Part shown: positions 6,348 through 13,670 of the stretch, one piece after another
Position numbering within the stretch: position 1 is the first letter of the stretch
How the letters are laid out: each line of letters begins with the position of its first letter
From: an uncultured bacterium
Lineage (GTDB): Bacteria; Actinomycetota; Coriobacteriia; Coriobacteriales; Atopobiaceae
Assembly (NCBI GenBank): GCA_905214175.1
Contig: CAJMLD010000017.1
Span: 1 to 15,295 of the forward strand
Length of the DNA stretch: 15,295 nucleotides
Direction: 5' to 3'
Position numbers and translations under genes: made by a program
The notes under the pieces: model-generated
Told to the model about the DNA's origin: nothing
The model's input: only the letters and a program-made list of their open reading frames with translations
Database searches by the model: none

Positions 6348-6716
6348 ATGGCGCGAGACAGTAGAACGCGTGACAACGCGAGTAACCCCGAGGAGACGAA
6401 GCGGCTCTGCGAGGCCGTGTGTCTCGTGAAGACACCAGAGGAGGCCGTCGCCTTCCTCGCTGACCTGCTCAGCCCACACGAGATGTGCGACCTCGCGCAG
6501 CGCCTTGAGGTGGCAACGCTCTTGCGGTCTGGGAGGTCCTACGTAGACGTCTCGAGCACCACCGGGGCATCGTCCACCACGGTGAGCCGTGTCTCAAAGT
6601 GCCTGCGGGGCGAGCGTGGCGGCTACCGTCTTGTGCTGGAACGCTTGGACGGAGCCGCGGGACTCGCCGGGGTTGAGAAGGACTGGGATTCGGACATGCA
6701 GGGAGACAAGGGCTAG
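6348..6716 (+). CDS. YerC/YecD-type TrpR-related regulatory protein
   Basis: A 122-residue helical DNA-binding protein of the TrpR/YerC/YecD family. The core is LCEAVCLVKTPEEAVAFLADL (residues 20-40 approximately), LSPHEMCDLAQRLEVATLL (41-59), SGRSYVDVSSTTGASSTTVSRV (61-82), the last being the helix-turn-helix with the family's GAS-TTVSRV recognition helix, then CLRGERGGY. The first 13 and last 20 residues are variable. ATG at 6348 follows GGGAGGG by five bases; a GTG at 6291 in the same frame has no ribosome site. The gene ends one base before addB, so it is almost certainly cotranscribed with the nuclease genes. The regulated target and ligand are unknown; unlike TrpR, YerC proteins are not tied to tryptophan. 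Confidence 0.88.
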   Translation: MARDSRTRDNASNPEETKRLCEAVCLVKTPEEAVAFLADLLSPHEMCDLAQRLEVATLLRSGRSYVDVSSTTGASSTTVSRVSKCLRGERGGYRLVLERLDGAAGLAGVEKDWDSDMQGDKG

Positions 6717-6717
6717 G

Positions 6718-9700
6718 ATGCTTCACATTGCGACGACTTCCGATGAGTGCCTGGCGAGCGCCGAGGTTCGTGCATGCCTAGAGGAGGCGCTGCGTGCACA
6801 CGGTGCGGCAACACTTCTGGTCGCGAGCTTTGCCGATCAGCTCGTCGCTCAGAAGGAGCTCTCGGCGTATCCCGCACTTTCGCTTGGTGTGACCGTAACC
6901 ACGCCCGCTGCGTGGGCAAAGGAGCGCTGGGAGGTCTGGGGAGACGGAACGCACGTGGTCGAGCCCCTTGTGAGGACCATTGCCGTGCAGCGTGCCATTG
7001 CGCAGGCACCCCAGTCGCGCCGCCGCGGTGTGTCGCTCAACGTGGGTACGGTTCAGCTTCTCTCGTCGCTGGTACGCGGGGCGCTGCCGTGGCTTCCCCT
7101 CGATCCCGCGGGCGAGCCAAGCGAGCTTGCTTGCCACGAAGCCGGACTCACCGATGCCGAGGTGGGGCTCGTTGCGCTTGCGGGGGAGTATGCGCGCATC
7201 ATTCACGATGCGGGATACGTGGAGGAGTCCGAGGCCATGGCGCAGGTCGTTGACGCCCTGGCGCGAGGACTTGTTGACCCGGGGTGCGTGTGCGTGGCTG
7301 GCTTGGGCGAGGCTTCTCGCGCCACGCGCGAACTTCTGGCAGACCTTGCCTGCGCAGGTGAGGTTACGATCGTCGCCCAGACGGGTAACGACGCTGCCCT
7401 CGCGGCTCAGGGCACGACCATCGCGCTCATCGAGGAGGCGGTCGCTGCGCGCGGGGGGAGCGTTTCTCGGGCGGATGGGAACGCCTCTGAGCCTGGGGCG
7501 AGCAACGCAAGGGCTTCGGAGCTCCAGGGCATAGTCCGCTCGATCTTTGGCATCGAGCCGGGAGTCGTGTCTTCCGGTGCGGTGGAGCTTCTCGTGCCTG
7601 CCGGCCCCCTAGCCGAGTCAGAGCTCGTCGCGGCTCGCGTCGTCGAGCTTGCGGAGGCGGGTGCCCGGGACGTGGTTGTAGTTGCGGCAGATCCCGAGCG
7701 CGCCTGGCGCGAGCTCTCTCCCAAGCTCTTCTCGCGTGGCGTGACCTGCGAGGCGGAGCTTACGTCCCGCGTTGATCGTCTCGAGGCTGGTAGGGCCTTT
7801 CTCGAGTTTGCTAGCTCGGTTGCGCAGCTCTCCGAGCTGGCGACAACTTGGCCTCCGTCACAGCAGAGCCCCGAGGGCGAGCGCATCGTCTTGGGCGATA
7901 TGTCTTGGTGGCCGCCACGTGCGCTGGCTGACTTCTTACGCCAGGACGTCGCACACGTTCCCACCGAGCGTGCCGTCTCGCTTGACCGCGCATGGCGCTC
8001 AGACCGACTGCTCACTCCCGCGGACGTCCTCGAGACGCTCCAGAACCCCAAGGCTACGAGTGCGCCTGTTGCTGCGGCCACCAGGGAGCTCCTGCGCGGG
8101 CGCGTGGGCTCTGCGGCGTCGAAGCTTCTCGCCCCCTACCTGCAGGACAAGGAGCTCACACCGGCAGACCTGGTGCCCGACGAGACTGGCCTTGAGCTGG
8201 TCCCCGTTGCGCCGGAGCATAATCGCCTCGCCGACGAGCGCGCCATCGGCGTCCTGGACGCGGTGCTGGGCATAGCAGGCACTCTCAAGGACCTGGGGAT
8301 AACAGCAGACCCCCAGGCCGAAAGTCATGTCTCGCTTTCTACGCTGGTCGAGCTCTGTGCACAGGCCATGTCCCAGACGAGCGTCATCGTGCGGCCAGGT
8401 GCCTGGGCAGGCGACAACGCTTGCCGCTGCAGAATCTATGGTCGCTCGCGTGCGGCGGGCCTTGCGCCCCTCTCAGCGGACGCCCTTGTCTCGTGCTCCA
8501 TGACCTCGGCCGAGTGGCCGGTGGGAAACGGGGACGACGTTCTTTCGGCGCTTCTCGAGCGACTGGGCATTGAGCCAAAGGCAGACCCGTCTGCCCATGA
8601 GCGCTCAGTTTTCTGGCGCATGCTGCGCGTTCCTCGACGGATGCTCATCGCGGAGAGATGCGGGGTGGACGGCTCGGGCAGCCCCTGCTACCCCGCTGTC
8701 ATGCTCACGGAGCTTCTCTCCTGCTATGGCGAGGCAGCTGATGACAAGGACAAGGCCCTTCCCACGCGGTCGCTTGGCGAGGACAAGGCAGACGCAAACC
8801 TGAGCACAAGCGGGCACGGCATGCCCGTCGTCGGTAGAAGCGACCCCTCTCCCGCCGGCAGCATCTCTGGAGCCAATGCGGCCCTCGTGGTTGTGCCACC
8901 CACGGGTAGGGTTGACCTCGTCGAGGGAAAGCCGCTCCTCTCCGCCTCGCAGATAGAGTCGTACCTCGAGTGCCCGTACAAGTGGTTTAGCCTGCGTCGC
9001 CTGCGCCTGCAGGACTCCGACGCCGGCTTTGGCCCCATGGAGATGGGAACCTTTGCCCACCGCGTCCTTGAGGTCACGCACGCTCGCCTGCTTGCCGAGG
9101 CGCGCGAGCGCTCGGGCATCGCGGCGGGCGCCCCGCTCGACCCGTGGGTCATGCTTCCTGGCTCCCGCGTGCTCGAGGATGACCCCGAGGGCCTTGCCCA
9201 CGCGCACGAGGTCCTTGTCGCCGAGTTTGAGGAGCACCTGCGCCACCAGAGCCTGAGGCAGGGCAAGCGCAGCCGCTACCAGGCCTTTGTTCCCCACAAC
9301 TCCGCAGACGAGTCACAGCTGGCACAGCTTAGGCATGACCTTGAGACGGCGCTCGACTACGAGGCGGGCCTCTTCGTTGGCTTCGAGCCGCGCTTCTTCG
9401 AGTGGGATTTTGGCACGCAGAGCGAGCCCGTGGAGTACGCGGGGGCGTGGATCTGCGGCACCATCGACCGCGTGGACGTTGACGCTCACCAGCAGGCCGT
9501 AGTCATCGACTACAAGCACAAGGGCCCCATTGGCTTTGCCAAGGAATACGGCGTGACGCCCGTTAGCGCGGTCGAGGCAGAGGGGGAGGCAGACGAGAAG
9601 AACGCCGCGCCCTACGGTCTGCCCCGTCGCGTCCAGTCGCTCATCTATGGGCAGGTGGTGCGCCGTACGCACCCGGAACTCAAGGTGAGGGCGGCGGTCT

Positions 9701-9999
9701 ATCTGGGAACGCGTGGGAGTCATGCCGTGGGTGGCGCCATTCTGGAGAACTCACTCGACCGCGTGCTTGGAAGTCATGCCCCCTTAAGGGACAGCTCTCT
9801 CGCCGCGTATGCGATTGGCGACAGTGACTCTTACGGCATGGAGGGCGAGCAAGGCATGGAGGCGTACCTGGATGCCACCGAGGCGGCAATCGCCCAGAAG
9901 GTGGCTCAGCTCCTTGCCGGAAACGTTGAGGCAAACCCGCTCGACGCCGCGGCATGCTCGTACTGTCCCGTCATGAACTGCGAGAGGAGGCTCTCCTAG
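6718..9999 (+). CDS. addB: AddB-like subunit of ATP-dependent double-strand-break nuclease (iron-sulfur PD-(D/E)XK nuclease)
   Basis: A 1093-residue partner of the downstream helicase-nuclease, in the size range of AddB/RexB. The C-terminal nuclease is well preserved: SASQIESYLECPYKW (742-756), GTFAHRVLE with H781, GTIDRVD with D917, and IDYKHKG with D931 and K933, followed by RVQSLIYGQVV. Four cysteines match the AddB iron-sulfur staple: C752 before the nuclease core and C1080-X2-C1083-X4-C1088 at the end; the last gap is one shorter than the X5 I recall for Bacillus AddB. The N-terminal half resembles a degenerate UvrD-type fold, and I see no Walker A motif, so it should not be a motor. Residues about 700-738 are a low-complexity linker. 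ATG at 6718 is chosen because it follows the regulator stop by one base and AAGGG by five. Confidence 0.85.
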   Translation: MLHIATTSDECLASAEVRACLEEALRAHGAATLLVASFADQLVAQKELSAYPALSLGVTVTTPAAWAKERWEVWGDGTHVVEPLVRTIAVQRAIAQAPQSRRRGVSLNVGTVQLLSSLVRGALPWLPLDPAGEPSELACHEAGLTDAEVGLVALAGEYARIIHDAGYVEESEAMAQVVDALARGLVDPGCVCVAGLGEASRATRELLADLACAGEVTIVAQTGNDAALAAQGTTIALIEEAVAARGGSVSRADGNASEPGASNARASELQGIVRSIFGIEPGVVSSGAVELLVPAGPLAESELVAARVVELAEAGARDVVVVAADPERAWRELSPKLFSRGVTCEAELTSRVDRLEAGRAFLEFASSVAQLSELATTWPPSQQSPEGERIVLGDMSWWPPRALADFLRQDVAHVPTERAVSLDRAWRSDRLLTPADVLETLQNPKATSAPVAAATRELLRGRVGSAASKLLAPYLQDKELTPADLVPDETGLELVPVAPEHNRLADERAIGVLDAVLGIAGTLKDLGITADPQAESHVSLSTLVELCAQAMSQTSVIVRPGAWAGDNACRCRIYGRSRAAGLAPLSADALVSCSMTSAEWPVGNGDDVLSALLERLGIEPKADPSAHERSVFWRMLRVPRRMLIAERCGVDGSGSPCYPAVMLTELLSCYGEAADDKDKALPTRSLGEDKADANLSTSGHGMPVVGRSDPSPAGSISGANAALVVVPPTGRVDLVEGKPLLSASQIESYLECPYKWFSLRRLRLQDSDAGFGPMEMGTFAHRVLEVTHARLLAEARERSGIAAGAPLDPWVMLPGSRVLEDDPEGLAHAHEVLVAEFEEHLRHQSLRQGKRSRYQAFVPHNSADESQLAQLRHDLETALDYEAGLFVGFEPRFFEWDFGTQSEPVEYAGAWICGTIDRVDVDAHQQAVVIDYKHKGPIGFAKEYGVTPVSAVEAEGEADEKNAAPYGLPRRVQSLIYGQVVRRTHPELKVRAAVYLGTRGSHAVGGAILENSLDRVLGSHAPLRDSSLAAYAIGDSDSYGMEGEQGMEAYLDATEAAIAQKVAQLLAGNVEANPLDAAACSYCPVMNCERRLS

Positions 10000-12900
10000 T
10001 GTCAGGCATAGATCTCTCCACCCTCAATGAGCGCCAGCGCCAGATTGTCTCGACGCTCGACCGGCCGGTCTTTGTCGAGGCCGGCGCTGGTTCGGGTAAG
10101 ACGTTCACCCTCACGCGCAGGATTGCGTGGGCCCTCTCGCCGGGTTCCGGCGTGGGAGACGCTCCGTTTGTGGACGACCTAAGCCAGGTCCTGGTGATCA
10201 CCTTCACCAACGCCGCCGCACGCGAGATCAAGGAACGAGTCCGCTCGACACTTCGCCAGGCGGGCATGCGTGAGCAGTCGCTCATGGTCGACTCCGCATG
10301 GATCAGCACCATCCACGGGATGTGCTCGCGCATCCTCAAGCGTCATGCGCTTGACCTGGGGATAGACCCCTCGTTCAAGGTTGCTGGCGTCAACGAGGCG
10401 CGCGCCCTTCTCGAGCAGGCAACAGAGGAGGTCGTAGGCACCGCCAGCCACGACCATACAAACGAGGTGCTCAGCCACGCCTTTGAGGAGTACGGCTACG
10501 GCACTCTTGGAGGGGCTACGCCCTTTGGCGTGGTATCCATGGTCCTGAACGTGGTGAATGCTGCGCACTCCTCGCCAGACGGCTTCGATTCGCTTGTCAC
10601 GGTGGGGGAGCCGGACGTCGAGGGGTCGATTGCACGCCTCAGGGAGGCCATCGGTGCGCTTGGGGCGCAGTCAGGTATCTCACCTGCTGCGCGCGAGGCC
10701 GTCATGACAAGCCTGGGGGCCCTCGACAAGTTTCTCTCTGCGTCTCCGGGGCAGCGCACACCGGAGGCGGCGGCAGCAGCACTTGCCGGGGTGAAGCTTC
10801 CCAGCGCGCGGGCGAAGGCGATAAAGGAGCTGGTGCCCGAGGCAAAGCGCGCCCTGGGCGAGGCTACGCTCGAAGCCGCGCTTGCGGGCACCGCGCCGCT
10901 GGCAGACGCCCTCATCGACCTGGCGCGCAAGGTCGACGAGCGGAACCTCCAGCTCAAGCGCGAGAAGTCTGTCCTCGACAACGATGATCTTGTCTCCCTC
11001 GCTCTTCACGCCGTGCGCGACAACCCCGTGGTTGCCGCCGACTACCGCGGTCGCTTCAGGCTCGTGATGGTCGACGAGTCGCAGGACACCGATGCCCGGC
11101 AGCTCGAGCTCATTACGCTCCTGTCTGGTGACGGCGCGAAACATCTCACCACGGTGGGCGATGCCCAGCAGAGCATCTACCGCTTCCGTGGCGCGGACGT
11201 GGGCGTGTTCCGCGCGCGAGGGGAGGAGGTCCCACAGGAGGACCACGTGCGCCTGGACGTGAACTACCGCAGCCACGCCGACGTCCTCTCGTTTGTGGAT
11301 GCCGTGTGCGGTGGCCCAAGCGGTGTGGTCGACGGCTTCATGCACCTGGAGCCTAACCCCAAGCGCAAGGATGGCTACCGGGCTCGCGGCCTTCCGCGCG
11401 TGGACGTCGAGGTGACGCTAGCCAGGCGAGGCATGGCAGCGCTTGCCTCTGCCACGTGCGCAACGCAGATCGCAGACCGTCTTGCGGCGTACGCCGCGGC
11501 TGGACAGAGCCCATCTGACATGGCGCTGCTCCTTGGCGCCACCGGCAAGGCCGACCTCTACATCGACGCCCTGCGCTCGCATGGCCTCGAGTGCGTGGTC
11601 ACCGGAGGCTCGACCTTCACCCGTACCTCTGAGGTCAAGGTCATGGCCGCCCTGCTCCACGCCCTTTCCAACCCCCACGACACCCAGTCGGGCCTCTTTC
11701 CGCTTTTGGCATCGCCCATGTTCGAGCTCGACGCCAACGACTTTGTCCAGCTGGGGACGCGCAGGCAGGACATGGTCGACGCCCCCACCAAGCGCGCCAT
11801 CGACCGCGGCCTTCAGACCATGTCGTTCTATGGCGAGGCAGAGCCGTCTCCTCGTCTGAGGGCTGCGCACGAGGTTCTCTCTCGCGCGCGCCTGGCTCTG
11901 CGCACGCATCCCGTGGCTGACGTCTGCCTGCAGGTGGTGCGCGAGTCGGGATGGCTTCGTCGGCTGGAGGAGTCGGGTACGGATGGCCTTGCGCAGGAGG
12001 CAAACGTCCTTGCCGCGGTGCGCTACATTCGCGAGCTCACGCAGGACCTGGGCCTTGGCCCGGCCCGGGCCGCGCTTGAATTTGACCTCTGGCTCGAGGC
12101 CGCTAAGGTGCCCCCCGCCTCTCTTGCGGGAGGATCCTCCAACCAGGTGCAAATCATGACCGTGCATGCTTCGAAGGGGCTCGAGTTCCCCATTGTTGCC
12201 ATTGCCGAATGCTGGGCCAACCCGCGTCCCTCCGGCTCTGTGGTCACCGGTCGCGTGGACGCTCGCAGACGCGGCATCATCGTGAAGCCCAAGGGCCTCA
12301 AGGTCCCCAAGGACCTCACCGCGGATGAGAACCCCCGCAGCTGCGCGGAGTGGCTTCTCTCGCTTACCGAGGATAGCGCAGAGCAGGAGGCTGCCGAGAA
12401 GACCCGCCTGCTCTACGTGGCGCTCACGCGTGCGAGGGAGGCGCTGGTCTTGGGGGTTGGCGTCACGCAGTCCGCATCGGGCGCCTCGCCGACGCTCGCT
12501 GCGAATGTCCTTGAGGCGCTTGTGGGAACGTCTGCGCCCGCGCCGGGTGTGAGCTCGGTCGAGTACGGCGGAAGCGAGCCGGGGCGGCTGAGGTGCGTCT
12601 CCCTTGAGCCATGCGAGGAAAACGGGGGAAAGGGTGCCACGCTTGACTCCGCCGGCAGCTTCTTCGACGGCACCGTCGCAAACACGGACGAGGTCATAGG
12701 CATCGGCGCCACCATCGAGGTTCCGGAGCCTGCGGGCTTCTCGCTTGTCTCGCCAGACCCAGATCCCGCGACGCCTGCCGTCACCATGTGGCGACCCCGT
12801 GCAGGCGTCTTCAGCTACTCGAGTGCCCACGCGCAGATGCTCGGCGACTTCTCGGCTGCGGACGCCGCGTCGCTGGATGATGCGGGTCCCGTCACCGGTG

Positions 12901-13502
12901 TGGCAGCCTTGCCCTCGCGCGCCGAGCGCGATTCCATGCAGGAGGGCGCACCGGTGGTGGGGGACGCCGACAAGGCCACGGGACTGGGGTCTGCCTTCCA
13001 CGAGCTTGCCCAGGCCATGGTCGAGGGGGGCCAGCGCTTCCCGCTTCCGGAGCGCATTGCGGCCACCAAGCGCTTCTGGCACCTCTCAGAGCGGGCGGGC
13101 GGCAGGCTCGACGGAGCGCTTGCGCGCTGGTGGGGCTCGGATGTGCGGAAGGAGGCGCTCTCGCATGCCCTCGTGCGTGCGGAGGTCCCCTTCTTCCAGC
13201 GCGTGGACTCCGCCTATGGGGGCTACGTTGAGGGGGCCATCGACCTTCTTTCCACAGACCCCGGCTCTGACCATGCGTTTTTGGTGGACTACAAGACGGG
13301 TGACCGAGGTCTGGACGCTCGCGCTCTTCACCTGCGCCACGAGATGCAGGCAAACTTCTACGCGCACGTCCTCATGGAGCTTGGCTTCGCCTCGGTGAGT
13401 TGCCGCTTTGTGTGCGTCGAACTGGATCGCACGGACGCGCCCGGCCAGCCCGTGGTGGTGCCCTACGAGTTTGACGCTGTGCACCCGCCGCGCATGGGAT
13501 AG
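9999..13502 (+). CDS. addA: AddA-like UvrD-family helicase-nuclease
   Basis: A 1167-residue motor and nuclease subunit that unwinds and trims broken DNA ends to allow RecA loading. Helicase motifs in order: Q-motif LNERQRQIV (9-17), Walker A AGAGSGKT (28-35), FTNAAAREIKERV, DESQD (359-363), VGDAQQSIYRFRGAD, LDVNYRSHADVL, IMTVHASKGLEFPIV, and LLYVALTRARE (804-814). A C-terminal PD-(D/E)XK nuclease follows: GSAFHELAQ with H1001, EGAIDLL with D1082 and VDYKTGD with D1097 and K1099. Residues about 820-960 form a long Gly/Ala/Pro-rich linker. The start is GTG at 9999, which overlaps the addB stop by one base (TAGTG) and has GAGAGGAGG upstream; a start at 9954 would run well into addB. Tight coupling to addB supports one heterodimer. 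Confidence 0.88.
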   Translation: MSGIDLSTLNERQRQIVSTLDRPVFVEAGAGSGKTFTLTRRIAWALSPGSGVGDAPFVDDLSQVLVITFTNAAAREIKERVRSTLRQAGMREQSLMVDSAWISTIHGMCSRILKRHALDLGIDPSFKVAGVNEARALLEQATEEVVGTASHDHTNEVLSHAFEEYGYGTLGGATPFGVVSMVLNVVNAAHSSPDGFDSLVTVGEPDVEGSIARLREAIGALGAQSGISPAAREAVMTSLGALDKFLSASPGQRTPEAAAAALAGVKLPSARAKAIKELVPEAKRALGEATLEAALAGTAPLADALIDLARKVDERNLQLKREKSVLDNDDLVSLALHAVRDNPVVAADYRGRFRLVMVDESQDTDARQLELITLLSGDGAKHLTTVGDAQQSIYRFRGADVGVFRARGEEVPQEDHVRLDVNYRSHADVLSFVDAVCGGPSGVVDGFMHLEPNPKRKDGYRARGLPRVDVEVTLARRGMAALASATCATQIADRLAAYAAAGQSPSDMALLLGATGKADLYIDALRSHGLECVVTGGSTFTRTSEVKVMAALLHALSNPHDTQSGLFPLLASPMFELDANDFVQLGTRRQDMVDAPTKRAIDRGLQTMSFYGEAEPSPRLRAAHEVLSRARLALRTHPVADVCLQVVRESGWLRRLEESGTDGLAQEANVLAAVRYIRELTQDLGLGPARAALEFDLWLEAAKVPPASLAGGSSNQVQIMTVHASKGLEFPIVAIAECWANPRPSGSVVTGRVDARRRGIIVKPKGLKVPKDLTADENPRSCAEWLLSLTEDSAEQEAAEKTRLLYVALTRAREALVLGVGVTQSASGASPTLAANVLEALVGTSAPAPGVSSVEYGGSEPGRLRCVSLEPCEENGGKGATLDSAGSFFDGTVANTDEVIGIGATIEVPEPAGFSLVSPDPDPATPAVTMWRPRAGVFSYSSAHAQMLGDFSAADAASLDDAGPVTGVAALPSRAERDSMQEGAPVVGDADKATGLGSAFHELAQAMVEGGQRFPLPERIAATKRFWHLSERAGGRLDGALARWWGSDVRKEALSHALVRAEVPFFQRVDSAYGGYVEGAIDLLSTDPGSDHAFLVDYKTGDRGLDARALHLRHEMQANFYAHVLMELGFASVSCRFVCVELDRTDAPGQPVVVPYEFDAVHPPRMG

Positions 13503-13554
13503 CCTTCGCGCACCTGTCACAAACCCGAACAACGTGTGGAGCCTCTGCTCGATT

Positions 13555-13587
13555 TCTACCTGCGGCAACGTTATTGCCGCAGGTAGA
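13555..13587. terminator. 14-bp hairpin between addA and dnaE, probable terminator without a T run
   Basis: TCTACCTGCGGCAA (13555-13568) and TTGCCGCAGGTAGA (13574-13587) are exact reverse complements around a CGTTA loop, 53 bases after the addA stop. The bases after the stem are GTGGGG, not a T run, on this strand, and the opposite strand has none either. It could be a hairpin-only terminator of the addB-addA operon or a protein-binding site. Confidence 0.45.
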
Positions 13588-13623
13588 GTGGGGTATAGGT
13601 CAAAGCTCGCGCCGCATTCCTTC

Positions 13624-13632
13624 TGCTATGCT
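13624..13632 (+). promoter_or_regulatory. Possible extended -10 promoter of dnaE
   Basis: TGC-TATGCT (TG extension at 13624-13625, hexamer 13627-13632) lies 38 bases before the dnaE start codon and downstream of the hairpin, so dnaE can be transcribed independently of addA. There is no good -35 hexamer. Confidence 0.38.
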
Positions 13633-13670
13633 GTGCCAAACACCACAGCATCACCCGGTATGGAGAACAC

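Noticed and set aside
6589..6717. Longer addB start inside the YerC-like gene
   Set aside because: The added residues are an out-of-frame reading of the regulator and look non-conserved; ATG 6718 fits operon coupling.
9954..9998. Longer addA start inside addB
   Set aside because: It would overlap the addB Cys cluster codons, whereas GTG 9999 has a GAGAGGAGG site and a start/stop overlap.
11418..13082. A 554-codon minus-strand open frame opposite addA
   Set aside because: Low-complexity, Arg/His/Gly-rich translation with no motifs; it is explained by codon bias of the helicase gene on the other strand.
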